Assembly: GCA_033085395.1 (NCBI GenBank)
Contig: JANQBS010000219.1
Span: forward strand, 1 to 64,000
DNA length: 64,000 bases
Source of the DNA: Xanthoparmelia taractica
Taxonomy: Eukaryota; Ascomycota; Lecanoromycetes; Lecanorales; Parmeliaceae
Direction of reading: 5' to 3'
Numbering within the stretch: position 1 is the stretch's first letter; each line of letters begins with the position of its first letter. A model generated the notes under the pieces. It was not told where the DNA came from. It was given only the letters and a program-made list of their open reading frames with translations, and did not search any database. The position numbers and the translations under genes are program-made. Positions 34,441 through 47,348 of this stretch are shown piece after piece.

Positions 34441-36785
34441 AATGCGTGTTGGCTCGTCCCTCTGGGATGGTGACCCATAGGCCGGGACTTCAAAGCCGCA
34501 GCCCGGGTCTTAGGAGGATTGCTGACAACACCAGATCACCCTTTTAGAGTCAGAAAGGTAGATGTCTTTGTTCTCGGTAAGTTGTCACATCCTCAACAAC
34601 TCTTTAGCGAGGCCGATCTTCGCTTAGTCACCGCGTGTTGCATCACCAGAGGCCGGTAAGCCCCCGGGTTGAGCTCTGGAGGGCTCACAAGGGATTGGAT
34701 TTGTACATTTTGTGGCTGCGGCATCAGATAATTGTAGACAGATTGGTGTGTCTCGAGGCCGGTTCCCGTGTCGAAGTTACCGAAGGTTATATAAGTTGCT
34801 ATTGCTGATGCCGCCGCGATATTTTGGATCGCCTAGTAACCACGTGATCCTGAGGAGTATACTACTTTCCGCCAACGCAAAAGTAACGCGATCAGCTATT
34901 AGGACGCGCTCCACAGCTTTGAGTTTGTCCGTTAAGTGAACTTCGTCTACACCAATATTGCAAAGACGAAGCGCTTCAGGCATTTTCCCCATAGAATAGA
35001 ATCTGCGACGAGGCTGTCCTCATCTGTAAGAGCAAAGATCATGATATGAGAGTCCGTCCATGAAAGTGGTCCATGGTAGCCTTGTAGCCTTCATCTAAAG
35101 TGGTAAGTGATTAATAGTGCATGTGGAAATGCCACGTAGAACAACATGTCTGCCCAATTGGGATGTCAAATGTGACTGACGCAAGCAATTCTGAATATAC
35201 GTAGTGTACACACAGATATGACACGTAGGTTAGCTTCGCCGCCCCGACCAATTCTTGCGTTTTCAGTGGACTGCGTCAGGGCATCGGGTATCTAGACCCT
35301 CGATTCCATACTACACCCAACCACTCAGAAAGCAAGAAAGCCTGTTTTTGGACTGTATCATGATGGAGTCGAATTGCTGGTCAGTCAATCTGCGCTAAGA
35401 GCGGCCAGATACCAAACCTTGACGCCACTTCAGCACGTGTCTACCAACTGTCACTTGAAAGATCTTCCCTCCGGAATGGTACCCAAGCTTGGTACGAAAG
35501 AAGTGTGGTTACTCTGTAATTTCCGGAACCTCGCCTTGAGCAGGTACTCCATTGGATCCATTCGACTAGAGAGTATGATCGCTTACCAACAGAAACCCCC
35601 ATTGCGACAGAAATTCATTCTTGAATAGGCTCGAGATCCCCTAGCCGTAAGTGGATCGAGTGATAATGCGACCTTTTGAATACGTGAGGGAAACGTCTCG
35701 ACACCATGGCATATCTTTTGAAGACTGCCTTGAGTAGTAGAAGAATGTCTTGCCGAGGATCTCAGTGGGCAAAGATTCGAACATCTCACATGGAATCTTG
35801 CCTTCCTAAGAACTGACCTTCAGAAACAGAGAACCAACAAGAACCGGCGAAGTAAAGCTCTCTGTACATTCGCAACATCAGACTCTAATGAAGGTAGTGT
35901 TTGCTAATCTGGTCAGCTGAATAATTTCCCAGGGCACGTATTGGACGACATTCAATCTGCGGAATGACGTAGAACTCTTGACGATAATAGATCCCTGCCA
36001 TGGCGTATGTACATGCGGCAAGGCATGAATGTTATTTGTTTTTTGTTGGCCGGCGAGCTGCATGCGCACAACGGAATCTGGATTGAACCAGCGACAGGAA
36101 TCAAACACGGACAAGACTTAGGTGCAGAACCAGCTGTTGATGAGCTGGTGATGAGGTTTGTGGGCTCATCGGCAGCCCAAGAGCCATGAAAGCCGGTATC
36201 CATATTCAAATACGCGGATACAGAAGAGACTAGTCCAGTTGCACAGCATGGACCACAATGCTTCGATATAATGGGTGATAAAGAAATGCTGTTTGTGTAT
36301 GCCACTATGGTTTCGATAGAATAGGAGAATCTTTGGAAATAGTAAGTTGCTGGAAGTTTGATGCGGTTATGTTCAGGTATTTTATTTTGGGCACTAAAAT
36401 TAGCGTATATAATACGAAAGTCAAACTGCACCTTTTTTATGTTGCTCAGACTCATAGAAGACTAACTCCCTGCTTAGGATATGTCTTGGAGTCCGAAGGC
36501 AAGTGGCTCCTCCCAGTTTGGCCGCTGCCAGATTTCAGTGTCACGGAGCCAGGCTTAGAGATCAGGACAAGGAGTGTATCAAATCTGCACTTTTTACTTC
36601 CATACAACATGCCTGAATATGAGCTGGGTATTGGCGCTTTCGGTTGCCACATTTCCCTTCCAGCGGCTTTCCATGCATCCGCCGCTGGTGAAGTAAGCAA
36701 GGATCCGAGAGGGCAAAATGGTGCCCGAACTCACCGTAGCTCTCTTATTCACGAATCTGATTTTCTGTTTCTTCTCTTTGTTCAA

Positions 36786-36849
36786 GTTTTCTCTTTCTTC
36801 TTCTTCTTCTTCTTCTTCTTCTTCTTCTTCTTCTTCTTCTTCTTCTTCT
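36786..36849 (+). repeat. TTC trinucleotide microsatellite
   Basis: About twenty TTC units in a row. They generate a spurious polyphenylalanine open frame, which I do not call as coding. Confidence 0.97.
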
Positions 36850-38101
36850 CCTGTTTCTTTCCATGAATGAGGATGGCAACGCCGTTTGGGCAGTCACAGT
36901 CAAGGCCATTCATAACATAGACTGTGTGGATGAGCAGTACGACAGACTAGCCTGTTTGAGGCGAGCAATTGATGATATATAACATATATATATAAGCAAA
37001 GGCCTCTGCGGACTAGGGAAGGAATCTTAATTCATCTCGGGTTCGAAAGATCTGTGCTTGACCCGCAACTTTTGCAAACTTAACATTCTGATATAGGGTC
37101 ATAACTTTAGTGGAGGGAATTCATCGTATCATGATTTCCCCAATATCGATCTGTCAAAATGGAAAGCCAAGCGCAGAGATTTTGGCTTGTCTTTGAATAC
37201 GAAATCGAATAAAGGAGGACTAAGTGAAAGCTGTTGTAGCCACAAGTGTTCCAAGTTTTCGTTTCACTTGTCATTCCAAACGTGGGATAACGGGGTACCA
37301 TTAGGGAAATCCTGATCGTGCACTTGCCCAGATGTTTGAATTTCGACATTTTGGCGTGAAGGTATAGCAGGTTTTCGAACAAGTACTTGAATTCTTTTGT
37401 CCAATAGCAAGGCCCGATGGCTCTCTTATGTCCACTTCCCGGTGAATTCTTCGTTGGGTTCTCGTACGTTTCGATTACACATGGAGGTGGCCAAGCGATC
37501 ACTGCGAGGAAGGTATTAGAAAGCCATTGGAGGATCTCAAAGGGCAATACTTAAATAGGTGCTGTTCCGCCAATGTCAAGAGTGGCAAAGAGGAATTCCA
37601 AAGCTGTCATAGGGCGTTATCAAGTTAGTTCTAGCAAGTCAAAGAACTTCAAACGACTGACTGAAGTGTCGTATGAAGGGAGGTCTTTGCATGCAACAAG
37701 ACCTTATCAAATGACTGAGATTGAGTGTCAGCCAGCCTAGGATATACAGGCCTGTCTGCTAACCAAGAAGGCAGACAACTCGCCCAATCAACGCTATCGT
37801 ACATGATCGCCTCGTCTACAATTCTTCAGGAAATTGAAGCACCTTGAGACAGAGTGGCTGGATGAACACATCACGATACTAGAAGGGATCGTTCTTCTCA
37901 AATTACCTGCGTTCACCATAATTTCTTCATCTAGACGCGCCAACACGTTGAAAGCCTAATCTTCAAACCTGCAGATCTCATCGTCTACCTTTATCCACGG
38001 AGGATATCCGGAAGCTTCTTTCTATTAATATTTCCATCTTCCCTAGTCTTTCTACTCCGCCAACAGCAACCACCTACCAAGAAGCTCAAACCTTTCACAG
38101 T

Positions 38102-39520
38102 ATGCCAAATAATATGATGAACAAGTGCAAGCCCAAGGACGGCATCTTCAATCGCGACGTTCCCAATGAGGTACTGGATATCATCTTTTCGAAGCTCCCT
38201 CAGACTTCTGACCTATTCGCTATCGCCCTGGTCTGTAGACACTTGAGGGCCTCGGTGCTGCCGCTTCTCTACAAGTCCCTTCGATTAAGGGCAGAATGGA
38301 TAGCAGACGATGAATATTACTACATAAAACGGGACGAGCTTCCAATTGGCCTTGTGTCCGAAACCATCGGCCGGAGTCTGAACCGCCACCCTGAAATGTG
38401 CAAGCACGTACAGAATGTCAGTCTCAGAGTCAGCAATAAGAGCTGGTATGAGAACCGCGGTGGGCATCAAAGACTTCTTATACTTCTCCCGTCACTGAAG
38501 CAGTTAACGCTCGACCCTCCACCCAAGGAGTACGATTTCGAGATGAACGACCGCCTTACCACCATGAGATTGGGTTTTTTCTTTGATAAGGGATCTTTTT
38601 GGGCCCCAGCGCGCCGGATCGACGCAAATTCTTTCAATCTGAACGAGTATCTCTCAATACCTACGCTTCGCAAAGTACAATTCAGTTACGTTGAACGTCG
38701 TTTCTACCACAACACCATTCACACCGGTACGCCGGCGAGCTCGGCCGTAACCGATCTCCGCTTCACCGACTGGCATCCGGAAGATGTGAGCCTGTTAGCA
38801 TCCGTTCTGCCGTCAATCAGACACTTGAAACACTTCATGATCGATGTACGTGGACGGTGGATGCATCATCCGGTTACCGTACAGATGTGCGGATTAGTCC
38901 CACACGATTATGGTCTTCTGCTGCAACCGCACACTGCATCTCTGGAGGAACTCGTCATCGCCTACAGCAACGGAGCTTACAACGATCTCATGCATTTCCC
39001 ACCCAAACCATCACCAGTCATGGGCCCTCTCACCAACTACCACAACCTCAAACGGCTGGCCATTCCCGAACCGTTCCTTGTCGGGCTCCCAGACCTATCA
39101 TTTCACTCGATCCTGCCGCCCAATTTACAAGAACTGCAAATTCAGTATCCCGTCAGGGTTCTGATCACGAGCCCGCAGATGCCCGTCTCGGAGCGAGCGT
39201 ACTACCATGTCTCGAAAATGGAGACGCTGGCCCAGAATAAAGAACAGTTTGTACCGCGGCTGAAGCACGTGGTGTGGGGGTTCCAACGCGATCCGGGACC
39301 AGATTACGTGAACGGACTGCTACCGAACGGTAGACCATACTCATATCGCTTGAACGTCATGCCACGTTCTCATGGCCCAAGCCAAGGTCCCGTCCATGGC
39401 CCCCTGAACATTGGGGAGCGGCTTGCCAAAGATTTCCGGAAGGTTGGGGTCAAGTTTCAATGGGTCTCGGAGGCTAGCTTCAGAGCCACGCCGTTTGCGA
39501 AATATCTGTACGTCCAATGA
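38102..39520 (+). CDS. F-box protein with leucine-rich C-terminal region
   Basis: A single uninterrupted frame of 472 residues. Starting at ATG 38102 it has a short basic leader and the F-box (VPNEVLDIIFSKLPQTSDLFAIALVCRHLRASVLPLLYKSL, about residues 20-60), then irregular leucine-rich segments (LLPSLKQLTLDPP, YLSIPTLRKVQFSYV, HNLKRLAIPEPF, LPPNLQELQIQYP). It shares layout and C-terminal motifs with the F-box gene at 32474-33763 (VPRLKHVVWGFQ against VPGLKWLILWLQ; KFQWVSEASFRATPFAKYLY against KFELVLTPFFKETPLGKELY), so the two are diverged paralogues facing each other across a gene-poor gap. Predicted role is substrate recognition in an SCF ubiquitin ligase. The substrate is unknown. A further ATG at residue 5 is also possible. 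Confidence 0.9.
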   Translation: MPNNMMNKCKPKDGIFNRDVPNEVLDIIFSKLPQTSDLFAIALVCRHLRASVLPLLYKSLRLRAEWIADDEYYYIKRDELPIGLVSETIGRSLNRHPEMCKHVQNVSLRVSNKSWYENRGGHQRLLILLPSLKQLTLDPPPKEYDFEMNDRLTTMRLGFFFDKGSFWAPARRIDANSFNLNEYLSIPTLRKVQFSYVERRFYHNTIHTGTPASSAVTDLRFTDWHPEDVSLLASVLPSIRHLKHFMIDVRGRWMHHPVTVQMCGLVPHDYGLLLQPHTASLEELVIAYSNGAYNDLMHFPPKPSPVMGPLTNYHNLKRLAIPEPFLVGLPDLSFHSILPPNLQELQIQYPVRVLITSPQMPVSERAYYHVSKMETLAQNKEQFVPRLKHVVWGFQRDPGPDYVNGLLPNGRPYSYRLNVMPRSHGPSQGPVHGPLNIGERLAKDFRKVGVKFQWVSEASFRATPFAKYLYVQ

Positions 39521-40499
39521 GTCAGAAATGGAAATACCACGGGGATCCCTTGTTCGATGCGGAAGGGGACCCGGATAAGAATTCAAAAGGGCAAGCAAAC
39601 GTCGGATACGACAATGCCAGCGAACCTGCTACCCATCGTTTGAGATGGCTCAAACATCCCAATTACTTTTCTACAGTAATGAAAATACTGCAAACTTGGC
39701 GTCGACTTCAACATCACAGCCTTATGCTTCTACTTCTTTAACGACCTACCCAGTCCGATGATGTACTCTATCCGGCGCGAAATCATACGTATCAACTACT
39801 ATGCCTTCCACTGCCTCTCTCTAGTCTCATCCCAGAAGGATACTGCATCATTAATATCAACCCCACTACAACAAACCTCCCCTCAATTGAGAGTTCTCTC
39901 GGCGCAGCGAGTCAAAGACGAGGCTCTTAGGCAGATATCTTCTACGCAGCATGAGCGAACAACTAGCGCCTTCTTCTTCATCATTGCAATCCCGGCATAG
40001 CAAGTACTCAATGCTTCACCACTCTATCGCTACTCTATCCCATTGCAATTGGAAACAACGGCTGTAAAGACAGGGAAGTCATTATGTATACTCTGGAAAG
40101 TAATAAGGCTATCATTCCACACACAAAACACGAAAAGCCATTAAAACAACAAGACCCGCACAACACCATCTACAATATCCCTCCGCGAGATATCTCTCAA
40201 AGCTCATCCCACCCCTCCCTATTTCCCTCCCTCCCTCCCTCCCTTCCTCCCCCCTCTATTCCCCCATCCAAACCTCCCTAGAAGCCCTCATTCCCAACCC
40301 ACTCCACTCCACTCCCCCCATACTCCACCCTCCCCTTTCCCATCCTCTTCCAACAACGACCCCAACCTTCACTCAAATCCATTCAAAGCGTTCAAACACC
40401 GCTAAAAACCCCACCCCCCTTCGTAACCTTGGCTTCTTCCCTCCCCTTGCCCCTTACGGAAAACTCGTTCCAATGACTCAAGATCCATGACGATAACAA

Positions 40500-40640
40500 A
40501 TACGCCTGTTTCCCATCTCCCAACTCCCATCTCCCATCTTCCTATCTCCCATCTTCCTATCTTCCATCTTCCTATATCCATCCACCCACCCATCCCCCAC
40601 CCCTCTCCCCCACCCCTCTCCCCCACCCCTCCCTCCCGCG
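40500..40640 (+). repeat. pyrimidine-rich tandem repeats
   Basis: Units of CCCATCTTCCTATCT and then CCCCCACCCCTCTC repeat several times with small variations. CCCTCC repeats also occur near 40217-40245. Confidence 0.85.
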
Positions 40641-41029
40641 AAAACATTTCACAAAAAATATATCTTTTTCCAAATAGGTGTAGATGTAGAGGTAATGAAA
40701 GGTATGGAACGGTACGGTACGATATGACTCTGCTTGGCGCGGGGTGGGGGAGAGGATTTCGATCGTGGTGGGAGTTGTATGGTATATGTATACATACATA
40801 CGAAAAGGGGGCCGAGATGGCGCTGTGGGTATTTTGAGGAACCTTTAGGGAGGGAGGGAAGAAAGGAGTTCAGGGAGGAGATGTGGAAAAAATAAGGGGT
40901 GGATGGGAAGAAAGGAGTATACGGAGGTAAGGAAGGGATGGGAAGAGAAGTGAACGTAAAGGAGGGAAGGAAGGGAAGGGAAGTGAGAAGGGAACCGAGA
41001 AGGGTTGGGGAGACTGGAGGATCAATTTA

Positions 41030-41385
41030 TCCGACACGATGGAGAAATGGGCAAGTAGTCATGTAGCCATTTCAAGACGCCACAACTACAAAGCAAGAGA
41101 GGGGCTTCAAGAGAGGTGATATGGATCCTCTGAGTGTCCGGACCGCAAGTTCCAAAGCCACAGAAACAGACAAGACTATTTCTAGTAGGCAGAGTTGGAT
41201 GGGAATGGAGGAGGGGAGGGCTGGAGTAGGGGGGGGGGGGAGTGGAGGAGTTCATTGTGTGTGACACGATAGGAGAAATTGGCAAGATTGTGTCAGAGAT
41301 GACACCGATCCTCTGAAAGGACCGCAAGCCTTAAAGCCACAGGCACAGACAGACAGGGCTGTTTCTAGCACGCAGAGTAGAACAC
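41030..41385 (+). repeat. imperfect direct repeat of about 180 bp
   Basis: The first copy spans about 41030-41200 and the second about 41259-41375. Shared blocks include GACACGATGGAGAAATGGGC against GACACGATAGGAGAAATTGG, GATCCTCTGA followed by GGACCGCAAG, AAAGCCACAG, and CTATTTCTAG against CTGTTTCTAG followed by GCAGAGT. The second copy has internal deletions. A poly-G run sits between them. Confidence 0.75.
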
Positions 41386-41848
41386 AGCATTGTAAGAATG
41401 TTGTGTGATTAGCAACCTACTGCTGCAATATCTGGTCGAACAAACTAACCTCCATTCCCTCCTTCTCGCATGCACGTATTGAGAAATGAAAGGTGAATGA
41501 ATGGCACGCCAGATCTCTGGCTGATACAATCTATGCAAAGCATTTCCTCCACAGAACTGTGCTTCCTGGATCCTCCACTGCCGATCGCCCCCACCGCCTT
41601 CGTCCTACCTACCTACGCTCGTCGTCGTGCTGGCGTGCCGATAGGCGTCCACCAAGCTGAGGGAGCACACTGGTTTGAGATTGTCCGCTCGCTGTACGTC
41701 GAAGCCATGTGAGCTGGTCGACGCTGACGGTCGAGTATGGCTGGGACACATATCCGAGTTGATGTATCTATGATAAAAGGTGTAGTGAAAGGCCTGTTGT
41801 ACAGGCAATGCACGTTGGTCAAGTCCTGTAGAGGCACATAGGGACCAA

Positions 41849-44800
41849 TCAGCCAGCAGTTCTAGGAGGGTCACGATGGGAACCACGAGGAAGAGTTCCA
41901 CGTCCCCGGCTCCGGGAAGAGCCGGGCTTTTGCTCATACCAATCAACATCACTGAGTTGCAGCTTCCTTGCACGATGTCCGCTTCGAGTGGTGCCAGACT
42001 TGTCGGCAGGCCGAGGATTCGAGTTGTTTGGGGCTGACGACTGATGCAGGGATGCATTGTGTTGGTGGTGGGAAGAGCCATGCTTCTCGCCACTCAGACC
42101 TTCAGATATATAGCTGTGAGCAAGCGTGTTCTCATTGAGGGTGACCAAAGGAAAGCCGGCAGGTCGCCGGTCACGGAGATTGGGGTTTGGGTGGGAGAAA
42201 TAATCAGAAATGGTATTGTCTGTACCAGCATCTGTGCTTGAGTCTTGCAGATCGTAGTTCAAGACAAGGTTCTTGATACGCTGCTGTTCTGCGCGCTCAG
42301 CTTCCTTTTGAGACTTCATCGCAACTGCGAAGTGAGAGTCGGAAGGCATCTCAATGGTCCGAGTCTGTAGTCCTCTGTCAGCAGTATCTCGTTGGACCGG
42401 CACCAAAAGTCACCCACCTGCTGTCTATTCCCTTTCTTTGTCATGAGGGAAAATGCCATGGTATTGGCGTTTGGTGGGGTCGCGGTACCACCCTCATTAC
42501 CACTATCATCGGCAGCGGTGACGCTCTCGCGCTGTGCACGACGCATGGGTAGTGGAACATCAAACATGGGCTTTCGATCGAATTTGCGAGAGTCTAGGCT
42601 CTCCGACATCATCTTAGCGAGCTCCCTGTCAAATTCAGCTTCAGCTTCGGGATCTCGTTCTTCCTCTTGTCGCGTGACGATAATGTCCTCGAAATCAGAG
42701 TCATGCTTTGATTCGTCATTAGTGTTAGGCTATATATTTTGTCAGTATACCAACCGACAACAGCAATGGACTAGAGCTCATACCTCTATTTCCGCTTCAT
42801 CGCTTGATGATTGAGCGTCCATTTCCGGTACAAGTAGCTCGTCTTCATCAGCTTCGTCCTCGGAAGAGACCCCGTCGTCAGGCTCTTCTGCTTCGATCGG
42901 CTTCTCTTGCTCCTGTGCTTTGTAGTTCTGCTTCACCAGATCGGCAAACGCCCGACCAGCTTCTTCAAAGTCAGCAGCAAGCTTCCATTGTGGTCGTGTT
43001 AGCGAAAAGGTGTCCTGGATAATGAAATCGATGTCCATTGGGATATTGTCCTTCGTGTGGATGTAGTACTAGCACCTATTAAACCACTGTTCTGATCAAC
43101 CGAGGCTGTTCAGTCAAGTTACCTGGAAAAAGGTCAAAAAGAAATCGAGCTTTTTCTTGGCGGCGCCACGATCAAAACATAAGCCGCAAGTGTCAAGGAG
43201 CGTGCACACAAGGCGTATTCGAAAAAAATCATCGGGCATGTCGATCATGTTCAGTCTCTCCCGAGTCGGTATTCCACCCGCTGTCTTCAATCAGTATAAA
43301 TGCACCGTTTCCATAGCCTTAAACGCTTACAGTGTCCGAAGGTGACCATCCGATAGAGCGTGTCAAATATTAAAGGCGAGTCAACCATCTTATAGTTGTA
43401 CAGCTCTCCAAGATACTTGACTTCCGCCAGTCGACGCTGGTTAAATTTGAAGTCATTCTGTTCCAAGCCTAGCGTGATATTTTCCAGAAGGTTATCGATT
43501 ACCATAATCACGAAGTCTTGATGGTAGCGATACAGAGATCCGATGATGACAGCAAGCAGATGAATGTTGCTGTACTTGACTTTCCCTGGGCGGGAAAAGA
43601 TCTTCTCCAGCATTTCGACGACCTACGCGCGATGAGCTCATACGCAGCAGGCCAACAAGTTTAGGGCTTACCTCTTGCTCCTCCCAGTGGAGTTTGCGTA
43701 GAGACTTGAGCACCTTGGTATAAGTGCGTTTGTTCATGTCCAGATAGACGAGTCGCGAGACATATTGCTGGACAGGCGTTCGTTCCTTTTGTTCAATGGC
43801 AGCCCTCTCGGGTGGGTTGACATAGTACATTGCATTCTCAATCAGCATTCGCTCCTGTTGCCCAAGGTGCTGCGCGGCCTTTTTCCGTTGCAGAGTCTCC
43901 AGGAATGAACTCATCCTAGGAGCTGTGTCTGGGTTCCGAAGCAGATACCGACCGCAATTCTCCAGGAGGTTGCCAATAATCTCAATATTCATCCTCGAAA
44001 AGTCGTCTAGGCTGACTTTGAGACAATGGAAGATGACATGTTCTGGTACAACGCCGAATTTGGTGAGCTCTGCAAGGTATCGAATGTTGCTCGTTCGGAC
44101 CTGGCCCAGAAAGTCTTTCTGCTTACGCCGTTGCAAGCTTCGAAACTCATCATCGAGATAGGATACCAGGCCGTGAGAAATGTCGGGCATGTACTTTCCC
44201 AACGTCGCCACGAGGCGTGAGTAGGAGGGCAACAGGTCCGATCGGCCTTTGGGCACTTCTTGGACGGTCTTGATCAAGCGGTTTCGTGATGCTTTTGAAT
44301 TGAGGAAGCAAAAATCCATTGCAGTTTGGTCGATCTGCTCCTTACTTTGAAGTTCCGGGAGACGAGCCAGAATGGCATCTACCTGTGCTCCGACAGTCTT
44401 GTTGGCGATTGCAGTGGACTGATCGTCCGACATTGTGGTCGAGGACGCCTTCTCAACCACATCCTTGGCTTCCCCATTGGTTTCCACTCGCTTCCCCACC
44501 TGCTCGTCCCCTTCTTGTTTCTTTTTCTTCCCGTCTTCGAGCAGAATTCCCGGTACCCGATCTTGCAAATCTATAAGATTCTCATAGAAACGGCGCTCCT
44601 CGTCATCCTCCCAGATGCCTGCACCATCGGCTTGACCACGAAGATATTCGCCAGTCTTGACGAGCCCAATCCCAGCGAACGCTCCAGTATCTTGCGTCTC
44701 TTTTTCTTTCAAGTCTGGCATTTCCTGATTTTCCAGCGCGTCGCACAGGATTTGCGCATTGGCTATTAGCTTCTCCTGAGACTTCATTTGCTTGTCATAA

Positions 44801-45945
44801 TTTGCCTGACGATCCTCAAAAACCTCCCCGGATTTGACGTAGGCCTCGGCATTTCGTCGTCCTTGTGCGGTAATACTCTTATTGTCCCTAACGATGTGAA
44901 CTTTGATGTCTTCAAAATAGCGATTCAGTACATTTCTAAAGCGCTGTTGGAGTTCAACGGTGGTCAATGGAGGATCGTCTATCTTGTTGCCTAGGTCCTC
45001 GTCGGTTGAGCTCTGGTCGTATGTTTCTGGAGCTGCTGAGATGGCCCCGTCAGGTTTGACGGATTTCTGTACGTCTGTGCTGGAAGATTTGATGCCCAGT
45101 ACGTCCCAACCAAAAGTCTTCACGAACAAAACCACCAGAGGAAGATTGGCGTGCTCCTTGTCATGGCCAAGCAACTCTTTGAGTACCTCGAGGGGAAAAG
45201 GGTCCGCGTCTGTGGGCGCCAACTTGGCGACGCCTTGTCCAGATTTGGACTTTCCCACAGCTTCGCCCATTTTGCTACTCGCGGGCCCGTTGTTTTCTTT
45301 GCCCCTAGCCATAGCATCGTCCGGCCTTGCAATGTCGTCCAAACTCCGCAGCAAGCCCACAAGCCAAAGCTCCGTCGCGACCTTGAGCAGTGCCCTGTGT
45401 CTTGTCAGCCGCTCTTTCTCTTCCTTTTCTCTTGCTTCCTGGCCAAGGCTTTTCAGCTGTCCCTTATCCGGTGTGCTCAAGCCCCGTCCAATCAGCCATC
45501 CGAGGTAGCATGTGTATTCCGTCGGCCCAAAGCGCTGATGCAGGGCACTGGTAATCTCAACCCCCGCCGCGATCTCTCCTGGTGTCTTGAGCTTGGTGAG
45601 GCCTTCATAGCTGGCCGATATAACCTCGGAAAGGTACTTTTGGAGTGACAAAGAGCGAATTTCTTGAAGAAAGGTGGCGGCGCTAGAAGCTGTGATGGCT
45701 GTCCGTAGTCGCTTTATGAAGGCAGTGTTCTTCTTGAGTGATGAGTCGAGCGAGCTGTTGACAGTAAACAGGTCTACTTCTGAGGTCAATTCTTTCTCTA
45801 TCTTGGGAGGGAGAGGGTGAGGTACCTTTTTCGCCAGCCCAAGCTCTCGAGTTGACGTCACGCAATTCGCCTTGATCATTGTTTAGCGCATGTAATGTGG
45901 TATGCTCTGAATAGCCCAAGGCTCACGCTTCTTCTTCCGATCCAT
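41849..45945 (-). CDS. UPF2: nonsense-mediated mRNA decay factor UPF2/NMD2
   Basis: Eight exons (45945-45927, 45870-45826, 45779-43672, 43622-43331, 43280-43123, 43068-42784, 42729-42418, 42364-41849) sum to exactly 1,245 codons. UPF2 bridges UPF3 and UPF1 and activates nonsense-mediated decay in the cytoplasm. The N-terminus MDRKKKRELRDVNSRAWAGEK is followed by LDSSLKKNTAFIKRLRT, the start of the first MIF4G domain. Further MIF4G domains occupy the middle and about residues 600-900 (for example NIHLLAVIIGSLYRYH and MPDDFFRIRLVCTLLDTCG). An acidic segment (EEPDDGVSSEDEADEDE) comes next, and then the UPF1-binding end with SDFEDIIVTRQEEE and MFDVPLPMRRAQ. The first two exons are only 19 and 45 nt, and the 19-nt exon supplies the start codon. 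Confidence 0.95.
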
Positions 45946-47348
45946 GTCCCCAACCTCATGCGCACCTCGACGGTGGTGACTGGTGATCAAGGATCTTTCA
46001 TATGCGCCGCAGTGTGACGGATGTGACACAAGCCTTGGGTCTTCATGTGTCTAGTGTATACATTTAAGACGTCTGACATTTATCGCCCCTCTTGTCTGGA
46101 ATCAGGACCAGGTGGTTAGACGTTGTTGTTTGAGGGTGGAAAGTATGGTGGGGAAGGAGTTTGATGTTGGACGATGATCCAAAGTGGCATGGCATGGCAT
46201 GCAATGCACTTGGGGGAAATCGATAACTTGCTTAGCGGCGGATAACTAGTTCTAGCGGGCGATCTTTAGTCTGCAAGGCACATCATTTTCTTCCGAACCA
46301 ATCATATTCCACCTTTCCCCTTTCTCTTTACTCGATATGGTGTATAACTCCTTCTACTTTACTACAATTGTACTTCTACTCAAGGCTGTCATAGATGACC
46401 ACAGTAACAGTATTCACAAAAACAGCTACAATGTACACAGTTCGACCATTCAATTTCGCCTTCTATATCATAATCTAGACGGCCCACGGGTACGAAACGT
46501 GGCAGTTGAACGCCAGGCAGGACAAGTCAGAAAAGTCGCAGTCTCTTGTTTTCTTGAGCCCCAATTCTGTTCTTGCAGAGCTCTCAATCAATTATCGAGT
46601 CTTGTTGCAGGTTCAAAGTCGACCAGCGAGAGATGCTTTATCCACCTATTTGTCCGTGCTGATCCTGTCCAAGTTCTAGAGCTTGACACCGCTTCGATGC
46701 TACCCCTTTGTTTGGCAACCTGGCAGCCTTGTGGCAGGATCCTTGATCAAAGCCCTTCAGTAATTATAGGAGCAGGAAGCCGACCCGCGTCTGTTTCACT
46801 ATGGTCAATTTTACCTTATGGACTACGCTAGGACGAGAGCGGCCTCTATACCCGACAGTACGAACGGGTGGGTATGTCGTTTCGCGGCAATTGGACCACC
46901 CGATTTCCTTTCTCTTCGAAACAAACAGTAGACACTGTTCTATGCTCTCAGACACTTGCTAATAATGTCGATGTCTTAAATTCGTGAAACGATTGTTTCA
47001 TATCAGCAATTCACAGCCTCAATATCAAGGCGCCAAAATCAGAGCGGGACTGCGCGTATTGGATACCGAAGTGGATGTTGGCAGCGGAAGAGCCAAGGAT
47101 TTCCGACATGCGATGAGCAAGGATTCCATATCATGGACGTCGACTGCACATAAAAGAGGCCGTCCCCGCGCCCTCGATGACTTCTTTCCACCAGCGAGAT
47201 TATCAAACATCCGAAGCAGAAAACTCAAAACCACCACCGCCCAAAAACCCCTGCAACGACCTCGTTCATAACAGACCTGCGACGCTCGAGACCCTGCCGA
47301 ACCAACCTCAATAACGACTTCAACACCGACCACCTGCCAAAACCAACC
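45946..47348. other. intergenic upstream of UPF2
   Basis: About 1.4 kb. It holds the UPF2 promoter on its left side and a triple GGCAT repeat near 46187-46203. Frames present (such as 46337-46831) start without ATG or show no domain and are not called. Confidence 0.5.

Larger units (their letters stand above)
33764..38101. other. 4.3 kb gene-poor interval between two F-box genes
   Basis: No intact gene is supported. It holds an F-box 3' end remnant near 34380-34440, a TTC microsatellite at 36786-36849, and several unlinked short frames. The frame at 37547-37107 (146 codons, minus) has no ATG start and no recognised domain. Confidence 0.5.
39521..41848. other. 2.3 kb low-complexity interval
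   Basis: This lies between the convergent F-box and UPF2 genes. Plus-strand pyrimidine-rich tracts (40200-40650) are followed by purine-rich tracts (40840-41010) and then an imperfect direct repeat. Long open frames here are caused by biased composition. No gene is supported. Confidence 0.6.

Noticed and set aside
36060..36130. possible tRNA on the minus strand (TGGTTCAATCC resembles a B box)
   Set aside because: No matching A box, acceptor stem or anticodon arm could be drawn at the proper spacing.
36333..36866. 177-codon frame ending in polyphenylalanine
   Set aside because: The tail is the TTC microsatellite and the upstream part has no recognisable motif.
37107..37547. 146-codon minus-strand frame
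   Set aside because: It begins without ATG and has no recognised domain or splice partners.
40084..40837. Pro/Ser/His-rich frames in the pyrimidine-rich region
   Set aside because: They are produced by the short tandem repeats and biased composition; no ATG context or domain supports a gene.
46337..46831. 164-codon plus-strand frame upstream of the secreted protein
   Set aside because: Composition is not coding-like, with no domain, signal peptide or homology I can recognise.
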